From an uncultured Porphyromonadaceae bacterium (GTDB taxonomy: Bacteria > Bacteroidota > Bacteroidia > Bacteroidales > Muribaculaceae): a stretch of 5,979 nt of DNA. Shown piece by piece: positions 1-5,979 of this stretch. The stretch's first letter is position 1; every line of letters begins with the position of its first letter. The stretch covers positions 1 to 5,979 of the forward strand of contig CAMHDX010000066.1 of NCBI GenBank assembly GCA_946183895.1, written 5' to 3'. The position numbers and the translations under genes were made by a program. Under the pieces are notes generated by a model. The model had not been told where the DNA came from and made no database searches. It saw nothing but the letters and a program-made list of their open reading frames with translations.

Positions 1-1037
1 AGATCGTTGCCAACGCTACCGGTTGCTCGTCAATCTACAGTGCTTCGGTTCCCTCAACTCCCTACACCGTCAACGAGAAGGGTCACGGTCCCGCTTGGGC
101 CAACTCACTGTTTGAGGACTTCTGCGAGTTCGGTCTGGGTATGACCATCGCCGAGGAGAAGATGCGCTGCCGCGTTTACGGCTTCGTTAAGGAGGCTATC
201 GACGACGCTACCGTTGCTGCCGACGTCAAGGCCCTCTATCAGGAGTGGCTCGACAACTTCAACGACGGCGAGAAGACCCGTGAGTTGAGCGACAAGATCC
301 TCGAGGCCATCGAGCACAGCGACAACCCCGCCGACGTCAAGGTTCGCGAGCTGGGTCAGTACCTGGTTAAGCGTTCGCAGTGGATCATCGGTGGTGACGG
401 CGCCAGCTACGACATCGGCTTCGGCGGTCTGGACCACGTGATTGCCAGCGGCAAGAACGTCAACATCCTCGTGCTCGACACCGAGGTTTACTCCAACACC
501 GGTGGTCAGGCCTCTAAGGCTACCCCCATCGGCGCTATCGCCAAGTTTGCCGCTGCCGGCAAGCGCGTCCGCAAGAAAGACCTGGGTCTGATTGCCAGCA
601 CCTACGGTTATGTTTATGCAGCCCAGATCGCTATGGGCGCCGACAATGCCCAGTGCCTCAAGGCTATCCGCGAGGCCGAGGCCTATGACGGTCCCTCGAT
701 CATCATCGCCTACGCTCCCTGTATCAACCACGGTATCAAGGCCGGTATGGGTAAGGCACAGGCCGAGGAGCAGGCAGCTGTAGCATGCGGCTACTGGCAC
801 CTGTGGCGTTACAACCCGCAGCTCGAGGCCGAGGGCAAGAATCCCTTCACCCTCGACAGCAAGGAGCCCAATTGGGACGAGTTCGAGAACTTCCTCAAGG
901 GCGAGGTCCGTTACGCGTCAGTGATGAAGCAATATCCCGAGGAGGCCGACGAGCTCTTCGCCGCCGCCAAGCGAGCCGCACAGTGGCGCTACAACAACTA
1001 TCGCCGCCTTGCCGCCCAGCAGTGGGGCGCCGAGTGA
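1..1037 (+). CDS. nifJ: Pyruvate:ferredoxin (flavodoxin) oxidoreductase, C-terminal part (5' end outside window)
   Basis: This enzyme oxidatively decarboxylates pyruvate with CoA to acetyl-CoA and CO2, passing electrons to ferredoxin or flavodoxin in the cytoplasm of anaerobes. The first complete codon is at position 3, and 344 codons are visible of a protein usually about 1170-1200 residues long. This is the domain VI region. The stretch opens with ANATGCSS, whose cysteine (visible residue 8) matches the third ligand of the proximal [4Fe-4S] cluster. YAPCINHG (Cys 240) matches the fourth ligand. The first two (CxxC) would lie upstream. The thiamine diphosphate/Mg motif is GDG (residues 131-133) followed by DTEVYSNTGGQ, with Thr160, Val162 and Asn165 in the expected places. 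The usual GDGWAYDIG reads GDGASYDIG here. The gene ends with tandem in-frame stops TGA TAG (1035-1040). It lacks the extra C-terminal domain of the Desulfovibrio africanus enzyme. Identification is secure from several family-specific motifs; the promoter is not in view. Confidence 0.97.
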   Translation, partial: IVANATGCSSIYSASVPSTPYTVNEKGHGPAWANSLFEDFCEFGLGMTIAEEKMRCRVYGFVKEAIDDATVAADVKALYQEWLDNFNDGEKTRELSDKILEAIEHSDNPADVKVRELGQYLVKRSQWIIGGDGASYDIGFGGLDHVIASGKNVNILVLDTEVYSNTGGQASKATPIGAIAKFAAAGKRVRKKDLGLIASTYGYVYAAQIAMGADNAQCLKAIREAEAYDGPSIIIAYAPCINHGIKAGMGKAQAEEQAAVACGYWHLWRYNPQLEAEGKNPFTLDSKEPNWDEFENFLKGEVRYASVMKQYPEEADELFAAAKRAAQWRYNNYRRLAAQQWGAE

Positions 1038-1066
1038 TAGACCGCCACAACGCGAATATCACATAT

Positions 1067-1106
1067 AACACAAAGGAGAACGAGTGACCTCGTTCTCCTT
1101 TGTGTT
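1067..1106. terminator. Bidirectional hairpin terminator between convergent genes
   Basis: A perfect inverted repeat has left arm AACACAAAGGAGAACGAG (1067-1084), loop TGAC (1085-1088) and an exactly complementary right arm (1089-1106), giving an 18-bp stem. It begins 29 bases after the nifJ stop and ends 23 bases before the stop of the opposing gene, so it is placed to end transcripts from both sides. On the plus strand the arm ends in CTTTGTGTTTG, a T-rich but interrupted tract. On the minus strand it is followed by ATATGTGATATT. Neither side has a clean run of T, so efficiency in each direction is uncertain, but stem perfection and convergent placement make a terminator the best reading. 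Confidence 0.85.
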
Positions 1107-1129
1107 TGTAGTCTGTCAATTACCATGTG

Positions 1130-3211
1130 TTAGCGGAGGATGAACTTCTTGCCTTGCACGATGTAGATGCCGGCGGGCAGGCTCACGCTCTCGCCTGAGC
1201 CAACTCGTGCCACACACTGGCCAAGCGGATTGAACACGTCAACTGCCTGAGTGGCGGCGGTGATGGTGTTGCCACTCACCGTGACGCGGGTCTCGTCCTG
1301 ATTGAGGTCGGTAACTGCGGTGGGGTTGTCAACGCGCACTGTGAAGGACGTCTTGACATTGGGATTGCTTGCACTGGTCACGGTGATGACGGCACTCTCG
1401 GCAGCCGGAGCGCGGCGCGCACGCGCCGGTGCGGCATACCACTCGCCGTGCTTGTCGGCGGTGAGCAGGCCGTTCTGGTCAACCTTGACAACGCCCTCAT
1501 CGCTACTGGTGTAAATCAACGCGGTGTTGGCGGCAGTAGCCGGCACGACACTCGCATTGAGCTGATAAGTGTCGCCACCCTTTTCGATGACCAGAGTTTG
1601 GCTGGGGTCATTCTCCAGATTGATGGCACTGACCACACCTGCTTCCTCCGGCATTTGCAATGCTAACTGCGTCCAACGGAAAGCAGCGCTATTGAACACA
1701 TCATCGCTACCGACAAAGGTCACATCCTTGCTCTGATTGCCGTGGCGGAACATCAAGTAGGCGGTGGTGCCGCTCACCAGGAGCGACTGGCCGTCGCTGG
1801 TCCAGTTGCAGTACTCAACGCTCTCACCCTCGGTGAGCGTAGCGGGGTCAACACATGTGATTGCACCTTTGTTAGTCCAATTGACATTAGCCGGCGTCAT
1901 GCCACGCTCCGCCACATAGAGATTGCCGTCAACGCCCTCGTACACTCCGTAGAAGCCATGTTGGTTGCGCGGTGCAACTAAGCAAGCGAGCGCATTGCCG
2001 CTATTGGCATCAAGTTGCAGCAGCCACGGCTCGCGCGCATGGTTGCTGGCACTGTTAGCGTAGCTATTGTCACCGATAGTGATACCAAATTTTGCACTGC
2101 CGGCAAGATACAACTTGTCGCCATAGACTTCGAGTGTCGGCATTTGCCATGCGCTACCACTTACGGTTGACTCGTAGAACTTTGCCCAAGTCACATCGAG
2201 GTTGCCATCCAACTTTGCCACGAGCGGGCTCTGATAGTTGTTGGTGGTGGCGAATGTCTCGTTACCCAATGCGAACTCGCCGGCGGCAACACCCTTGGCG
2301 AGGGCGAACATATAGATGTCGTTGCCAATCGTCTTGAGTTGCTGCACAGCCTCAGTAGTTGACACGCCTGTGGTGAGCAGGTGCTTGACATAGTTGCCCT
2401 CGGCATCCAGCTTGATGACAAACAGGTTGCCGGCATCGGTCGTCTTGCCGTTCCAAGTGGCGATGTTGTGAGGCTCGATTGCGACATCGTCAACTATCAC
2501 TGTTGCCACCATGTTACCGCCGATGTAGATATTGCCTGCGTTGTCAACTGCAAGCCCGTTAATCTTCAAGCCTTCGCCGATGTTGCGCGAGTTGGCGGTC
2601 CATTTGGGATACTGCTCAGCCGATGCCTCGGTGTTGGCAGTGATGGTTTTTACCCATTGCACGGCACCCTCGCCGTTGACCTTAATCACCAGACCGCAAT
2701 AGCTGCGCTCGTCACCTACGCTATAGTCAATGACGGTCTCATTGCCCGTGTTGTCAACAAAGGCGATAGCATCGGTCAGGAAACCCTCGCTGTGACGGGC
2801 GCTGCACATGATCACCGCACCACCATCGGCAGTCGATGCAATCTTAGCCGAATTGTTGGCAACCTCGCCCGACGTTTGGCTTAGGGTCCACAACACACTG
2901 CCGTCAGTCGACAATTTCATCGCCAACAAGCCTTGATTGGCACTATTGCCGGCATAGTTCACGCCGGTTGCCACATCCTCGTCGCCAAAGCAGATTACCT
3001 CGTCGACTGTGGTGGACCCGGCTTGACCCACAACCAGCAAATTACCCTCGGCGTCCAGCGCCATGTTGCCACCTTGAGTGGTCAGCTTGGAGTTGTCAGC
3101 CGAATTTTTTACTTCCTTGACCCACAGGGTCTTAACATCGCTCAGCGCGGCGTTGGCGACCATAGCGGTCGTCAATGACAGCATGAGCATAATAGAGTAC
3201 AACTTTTTCAT
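1130..3211 (-). CDS. Secreted beta-propeller-like protein with Big_2 domain and C-terminal sorting-like domain
   Basis: The protein has 693 residues from the ATG at 3211-3209. A TTG farther upstream (3244) is in frame but lies inside the -7 promoter element, and only the ATG start gives a clean signal peptide: MKK, a hydrophobic core, and cleavage probably after ANA (residue 21). Residues about 25-525 hold degenerate repeats of two kinds: D-x-x-GN-[LI]-[LY]-[VI] strands (LDAEGNLLVVG 52-62, VDNAGNIYIGG 222-232) and K-[LV]-x-x-x-G-x-[VL]-x-W strands (KLSTDGSVLW 99-108, KVNGEGAVQW 177-186). This pattern resembles SBBP or delta-60 beta-propeller repeats. Residues about 528-631 resemble a bacterial Ig-like Big_2 domain (YTSSDEGVVKVDQNGLLTA, then ITVTS and FTVRV). 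Residues 632-693 resemble a Por/type IX sorting tail. Predicted location is periplasm or cell surface. No catalytic motif is visible, and the substrate or partner is unknown. It is divergent from the receptor gene at 3360. Confidence 0.88.
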   Translation of the reverse strand: MKKLYSIMLMLSLTTAMVANAALSDVKTLWVKEVKNSADNSKLTTQGGNMALDAEGNLLVVGQAGSTTVDEVICFGDEDVATGVNYAGNSANQGLLAMKLSTDGSVLWTLSQTSGEVANNSAKIASTADGGAVIMCSARHSEGFLTDAIAFVDNTGNETVIDYSVGDERSYCGLVIKVNGEGAVQWVKTITANTEASAEQYPKWTANSRNIGEGLKINGLAVDNAGNIYIGGNMVATVIVDDVAIEPHNIATWNGKTTDAGNLFVIKLDAEGNYVKHLLTTGVSTTEAVQQLKTIGNDIYMFALAKGVAAGEFALGNETFATTNNYQSPLVAKLDGNLDVTWAKFYESTVSGSAWQMPTLEVYGDKLYLAGSAKFGITIGDNSYANSASNHAREPWLLQLDANSGNALACLVAPRNQHGFYGVYEGVDGNLYVAERGMTPANVNWTNKGAITCVDPATLTEGESVEYCNWTSDGQSLLVSGTTAYLMFRHGNQSKDVTFVGSDDVFNSAAFRWTQLALQMPEEAGVVSAINLENDPSQTLVIEKGGDTYQLNASVVPATAANTALIYTSSDEGVVKVDQNGLLTADKHGEWYAAPARARRAPAAESAVITVTSASNPNVKTSFTVRVDNPTAVTDLNQDETRVTVSGNTITAATQAVDVFNPLGQCVARVGSGESVSLPAGIYIVQGKKFILR
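1133..1318 (-). other. C-terminal sorting-domain-like tail of the secreted protein
   Basis: Residues 632-693 contain the pattern VDVFNPLGQCVARV, then SVSLPAGIYIV, then the basic end KKFILR. This matches the general shape of type IX secretion type A C-terminal domains (V-x-[VI]-[YF]-[ND]-x-x-G, then [IV]-x-L-x-x-G-[IV]-Y-[IV], then a Lys/Arg-rich end). In species with the type IX system, such a tail directs export across the outer membrane and is cleaved during surface attachment. Similar tails also occur in gut Bacteroidales that may lack the full system, so function here is inferred, not shown. Confidence 0.6.
1319..1630 (-). other. Big_2-like Ig domain with Ala/Pro/Arg-rich insertion
   Basis: Residues about 528-631 read as a Big_2 (BID_2) fold: TLVIEKGGDTYQLNASVVPA, then YTSSDEGVVKVDQNGLLTA, then VITVTSASNPNVKTSFTVRV. 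In the family the ...NGLLTA strand is normally followed by a short G-x-A-x-ITV turn. Here about 19 residues (588-606, bases 1394-1450) with core APARARRAPA sit in that place. Such domains usually act as extracellular spacers or adhesion modules. Confidence 0.65.
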
Positions 3212-3241
3212 ATTAATGTTATATAAATTAATTTGTCGCTG

Positions 3242-3272
3242 CAAAATTATGCCGGAATCAACGACTGCGAAA
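3242..3272 (-). promoter_or_regulatory. Bacteroidetes-type promoter for the secreted protein gene
   Basis: Read on the minus strand, TAATTTTG (3249-3242) is an exact match to the Bacteroidetes -7 consensus TAnnTTTG recognised by the primary sigma factor (RpoD/SigABfr type). A weak -33 candidate, TTTC (3272-3269), lies 19 bases upstream, within the usual 19-21 spacing. Transcription should begin about 4-6 bases past the -7 element, near 3236-3238, leaving an A/T-rich 5' leader of roughly 25 bases before the ATG at 3211, with no Shine-Dalgarno sequence. The -7 match is strong, the -33 match is poor. Confidence 0.65.
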
Positions 3273-3273
3273 T

Positions 3274-3316
3274 AATCAAATTTAGTGAATTTAGCCGTTC
3301 ATTATCCCCATTGATT
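3274..3316. repeat. Inverted hexamer and tandem heptamer between the divergent promoters
   Basis: AATCAA (3274-3279) and its exact complement TTGATT (3311-3316) lie symmetrically just outside the two -33 positions. Each promoter therefore has TTGATT on its own strand a few bases upstream of its -33 element. Between them AATTTAG occurs twice with a 9-base period (3279-3285 and 3288-3294). These could be regulator or UP-element sites serving both promoters, but repeats this short are expected by chance in A/T-rich DNA. Confidence 0.25.
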
Positions 3317-3320
3317 GTTA

Positions 3321-3351
3321 TTGCCCACATTTATTATATAATCTAATTTTG
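3321..3351 (+). promoter_or_regulatory. Bacteroidetes-type promoter for the TonB-dependent receptor gene
   Basis: A -33 element TTG (3321-3323) is followed after 20 bases by TAATTTTG (3344-3351), an exact TAnnTTTG -7 element. The next two bases (CA) also match the opposing promoter. The spacer contains the palindrome ATTATATAAT (3333-3342). Transcription is predicted to start around 3355-3357, only about 3-5 bases before the ATG at 3360, so the message would be almost leaderless. Confidence 0.75.
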
Positions 3352-3359
3352 CACCCGTA

Positions 3360-5979
3360 ATGAGATATCTCCTATTCCTAATATTTTCGCTCGGCTGCTT
3401 GGCTGGCCGGGCGGTGGATGTGCGCGGCACGGTGCGTGACGCCGACAGCGGTGAGGCTGTGGGCTTCGCCACAGTGACCGCACAGCCCGGCGGCAAGTCT
3501 GTCGCCTGCGACGTGTCGGGCAGGTTCTATATGGACCTGCCGGCGGGCAGTTACACCCTCACTGCATCGTTTGTGGGCTACAAGAGCGCCACGCACACCG
3601 CAGTAGTTAACAAGCCCCTTGACCTGACCATAGTCATCACCGAGGATGCCACCCTGCTCGATGAGGTTGTCGTGACCGCCACCGAGGGAGGCGGCACCGC
3701 CAGCAGCAGCCGTATTGACCGCGAGGCGATGAGCCACCTGCAGCCCACCAGTTTCACCGATTTGCTCGAATTGTTACCCGGCAACATCTCACATACCCCC
3801 GACATGGGTAGCGCCAACACCATCAAGCTGCGCGAGACCGGTACACTGGGAGCCAACGGACAAGCGACCGAGGGTGCCGACTACAGTATCTCGTCGCTCG
3901 GCACGCTGTTTGTCGTGGACGGCGCTCCCATGGGCACCGATGCCAACCTGCAGAGCATCCCCGGCAGTGACAGCTCTCAGCCCGAGGGCAAGCGCGACAT
4001 CACCAATCGCGGCGTGGACATGCGCACTATCGGTACTGACAATATCGAGAGCGTCGAGGTGATTCGTGGCATTCCCGGTGCCGAGTATGGCAACCTGACT
4101 AGTGGAGTGGTCAACATCAAGCGCATACGCCGCGCCACCCCACTCACTGCCCGCGTCAAGGTGGATGAATACAGCAAGCTCGTCAGCCTGGGCAAGGGTT
4201 TCGCGTTGCCGGGGCATGACCATGTGATTAACGTTGACGGCAGCTATCTGGACAGCAAGGTAGACCCGCGCGACAATCTGGAGAACTACAAGCGCCTCAC
4301 GCTCGCAGCCAGGTTGAACATGCGGTGGACCCGTAGCGCGCTCGAAACCGGCTGGGTCGCCGGAGTGGACTATACCGGCTCGTTTGACAACGCCAAGACC
4401 GACCCCGACTTGAGTTACAATCGCATCAATGAGTATCGCAGCCGCTATCGCCGCCTGGCATTCACCAGCGACCTGAACTTCTACCTCACTCGCCACCGGT
4501 GGCTCAAACACATCAACCTCAACACCTCGGCAAGCTACCAGAACGATCGTCTCACCCGTCGCCGTCAGGTGTCGCCACAGCGCGCTAGCGTGGCGCCCAC
4601 CACCATGAGTGAGGGCGTGCATGACGGGCAATACCTACTGAGCGAGTACATCGCCGACTTCACCAACGACAGCCGCCCCGTCAACGTGTTCGCCAAGCTC
4701 AAGGCCGATGGCGAACTGGGACCGACGGCGTTCATACATAAATATAAAATAGGTGTTGAGTGGACTATGTCAAAGAATGTGGGCAAGGGGCAACTGTACG
4801 ACCTCACCCGTCCGTTGAGTGCCTCGTGGACCACGCGTCCGCGCGCCTATCGCGACATTCCGGCACTCAACGTGTTCTCCACGTTTGTCGAGGACGAGTT
4901 CACGGCGCGATTGGGCGACCACAAGGTCAACCTGCAGGCAGGTCTGCGCACAATTCAGTTGTTGGGCTTGGCTGACCGCTATGCCCTGAGCGGCAAGGTG
5001 TATCTTGACCCGCGCGTCAACATCAAGTGGGACTTGCCCGGCATCAAAGTGGGGCGGCGCTCGTTACAATTGTATCTCGCCGGCGGTGTGGGCATGACGA
5101 CCAAGATGCCCACGATAGCCTACCTGTTTCCGCAGGTGCACTACAGCGACTTCATTCAGCTCAATTACTACGACGTCAACGACCCGCTGGCGCGCAGCCG
5201 CGTCAACCTGCGCACCTACATCGACGACGTGACCAACTACAACCTCAAGGCGGCGCGCAACACCAAGTGGGAAGTGCGTCTGGGCGGCAAGATAGGCAAA
5301 AACAGCTTCACGCTCACCTACTTCAACGAGCGCATGAATAGCGGCTATCGCTACATCGCGGTCTATAGACCCTACAGCTATGACCGCTACGACGTGAACG
5401 CCATTGACGCGACCGCGCTATCTGGGCCTCCTTCGCTTGATGATGTGCCCTTTGAGTCGGTCAAAGTTCTGAACGGATATCGCATGGCAGATAACGGCAG
5501 TCGCATCGACAAGCAAGGCATCGAGTTCACGGTCAACACCGCGCGGTGGCGCCCGCTCGCCACGGCACTGACCATCACGGGCGCCTGGCTTCACACCACT
5601 TACACCAACTCCATCATGCTCTATGACCCGGTCAGCGAGGTGATTGGTGATGTGCGAGTTGCCGACAATTACATCGGATATTACAACTACAACGACGGGC
5701 GTGTCAACAATCAGTTCAACACCAACTTCATGTTTGACACCCAAATCAAGCGGTGGGGGCTGATATTCTCCACCTCGGTGCAATGCATGTGGTGGGTGAC
5801 GACACGCAAGATGTGGCAAAATGGTGTCCCGGAGCAGTATCTTGACGTGGCAGACGGCAAGTTGCACAACTACGACTCCAACAGTGACAATCCGCTGCTG
5901 CAATCGCTTGTCAAGACCTACAACGAGGGCAGCTACAAGACCGCAGTCAGGGTCTGGATCGGCGGCGAAGAGGAAGAGA
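3360..5979 (+). CDS. TonB-dependent outer-membrane receptor (3' end outside window)
   Basis: The frame is open from ATG 3360 to the window end: 873 complete codons and no stop. Receptors of this class import large or scarce ligands (metal chelates, vitamins, glycans or peptides) across the outer membrane using TonB energy. Residues 1-18 are a signal peptide (MRYLLFLIFSL core, cleavage probably after GRA). Residues about 20-95 are a carboxypeptidase-regulatory-like domain (VRGTVRDADSGEAVGFATV, then GSYTLTASFVGYKS). DEVVVTAT (101-108) marks the link to the plug. The plug (about 113-255) shows LLELLPG, LFVVDGAPM (183-191), the family-like NRGVDMRTI, and IESVEVIRGIPGAEYGNLTSG with VVNI. The rest is an amphipathic beta barrel. 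An in-frame stop at 3339-3341 and the signal peptide fix the start. It lacks the LQGRVAGV-type SusC signature, and no SusD partner is in view, so a non-SusC receptor is favoured. The ligand cannot be predicted. It is divergent from the secreted-protein gene, with which it may be co-regulated. Confidence 0.93.
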   Translation, partial: MRYLLFLIFSLGCLAGRAVDVRGTVRDADSGEAVGFATVTAQPGGKSVACDVSGRFYMDLPAGSYTLTASFVGYKSATHTAVVNKPLDLTIVITEDATLLDEVVVTATEGGGTASSSRIDREAMSHLQPTSFTDLLELLPGNISHTPDMGSANTIKLRETGTLGANGQATEGADYSISSLGTLFVVDGAPMGTDANLQSIPGSDSSQPEGKRDITNRGVDMRTIGTDNIESVEVIRGIPGAEYGNLTSGVVNIKRIRRATPLTARVKVDEYSKLVSLGKGFALPGHDHVINVDGSYLDSKVDPRDNLENYKRLTLAARLNMRWTRSALETGWVAGVDYTGSFDNAKTDPDLSYNRINEYRSRYRRLAFTSDLNFYLTRHRWLKHINLNTSASYQNDRLTRRRQVSPQRASVAPTTMSEGVHDGQYLLSEYIADFTNDSRPVNVFAKLKADGELGPTAFIHKYKIGVEWTMSKNVGKGQLYDLTRPLSASWTTRPRAYRDIPALNVFSTFVEDEFTARLGDHKVNLQAGLRTIQLLGLADRYALSGKVYLDPRVNIKWDLPGIKVGRRSLQLYLAGGVGMTTKMPTIAYLFPQVHYSDFIQLNYYDVNDPLARSRVNLRTYIDDVTNYNLKAARNTKWEVRLGGKIGKNSFTLTYFNERMNSGYRYIAVYRPYSYDRYDVNAIDATALSGPPSLDDVPFESVKVLNGYRMADNGSRIDKQGIEFTVNTARWRPLATALTITGAWLHTTYTNSIMLYDPVSEVIGDVRVADNYIGYYNYNDGRVNNQFNTNFMFDTQIKRWGLIFSTSVQCMWWVTTRKMWQNGVPEQYLDVADGKLHNYDSNSDNPLLQSLVKTYNEGSYKTAVRVWIGGEEEE

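Noticed and set aside
105..800. Long minus-strand open frame (231 codons) opposite the oxidoreductase gene
   Set aside because: It lies wholly antisense to a secure, motif-rich gene. Its translation is monotonous in Val, Leu, Gly, Ala and Asp, as expected from the complement of a GC-rich, codon-biased frame. It has no recognisable domain.
1084..1143. Micro-ORF (GTG start, 19 residues) preceded by AAAGGAG, a Shine-Dalgarno-like sequence
   Set aside because: The AAAGGAG lies inside the arm of the terminator hairpin, Bacteroidetes make little use of Shine-Dalgarno sites, and the peptide runs into the 3' end of the opposing gene. Coincidence is the simplest reading.
3209..3244. Extended N-terminus of the secreted protein from a TTG at 3244
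   Set aside because: The TTG overlaps the -7 promoter element and would lie upstream of the transcription start. It would also put eleven extra residues ahead of a clear signal peptide that begins with MKK at 3211.
3384..3401. Possible lipoprotein signal (SLGC) in the receptor leader peptide
   Set aside because: The residue at -3 from the Cys is Ser rather than Leu and the order does not fit the lipobox. A type I cleavage after GRA suits an outer-membrane barrel protein better.
3789..4631. Minus-strand open frame of 280 codons opposite the receptor gene
   Set aside because: It is fully antisense to the receptor plug and barrel coding sequence, has no promoter element or recognisable motif, and has the Ala/Val/His-rich composition of a reverse-strand shadow.
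5418..5903. Minus-strand open frame of 161 codons near the window end
   Set aside because: It is antisense to the receptor barrel, rich in Val and His, with no motif. The plus-strand frame is continuous and makes sense as barrel sequence.
3360..5979. SusC-type glycan importer of a polysaccharide utilisation locus
   Set aside because: The plug lacks the LQGRVAGV-type signature of SusC proteins, no SusD gene or glycan enzyme is in view, and the divergent neighbour is not a SusD-like lipoprotein. Downstream sequence would be needed to revisit this.

Overview
The window looks like a chromosomal stretch of a GC-rich (over 50% by eye) member of the Bacteroidales. Three things point there. Two promoters carry a perfect Bacteroidetes -7 element (TAnnTTTG). 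There is a TonB-dependent receptor with the N-terminal carboxypeptidase-regulatory-like extension typical of that phylum. There is also a secreted protein ending in a type IX secretion (Por) type sorting-domain-like tail. Start codons lack Shine-Dalgarno sequences and sit in A/T-rich leaders, which also fits. The family (for example Muribaculaceae or a Prevotella relative) cannot be fixed from the sequence alone.

Layout: (1) 1-1037, plus strand: the last 344 codons of pyruvate:ferredoxin (flavodoxin) oxidoreductase, with the thiamine diphosphate site and two of the four cysteines of the proximal iron-sulfur cluster. (2) 1038-1129: a short convergent intergenic region with a perfect 18-bp hairpin that can serve as terminator for both flanking genes. 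(3) 1130-3211, minus strand: a complete 693-residue secreted protein with a signal peptide, a repetitive beta-propeller-like region, a bacterial Ig-like (Big_2) domain carrying an odd Ala/Pro/Arg insertion, and a C-terminal sorting-domain-like tail. (4) 3212-3359: a 148-bp divergent intergenic region with two back-to-back promoters sharing the same -7 octamer. (5) 3360-5979, plus strand: a TonB-dependent outer-membrane receptor, 873 complete codons visible, cut by the window end.

The oxidoreductase is central anaerobic metabolism and has no evident link to the other two genes. The secreted protein and the receptor are both envelope or surface proteins and share a divergent promoter region, so coordinated expression is possible but unproven. 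No mobile element, CRISPR array, tRNA or rRNA is recognisable. I see no convincing undescribed system. The points most worth a second look are the near-leaderless receptor transcript, the Big_2 insertion and the architecture of the secreted protein.
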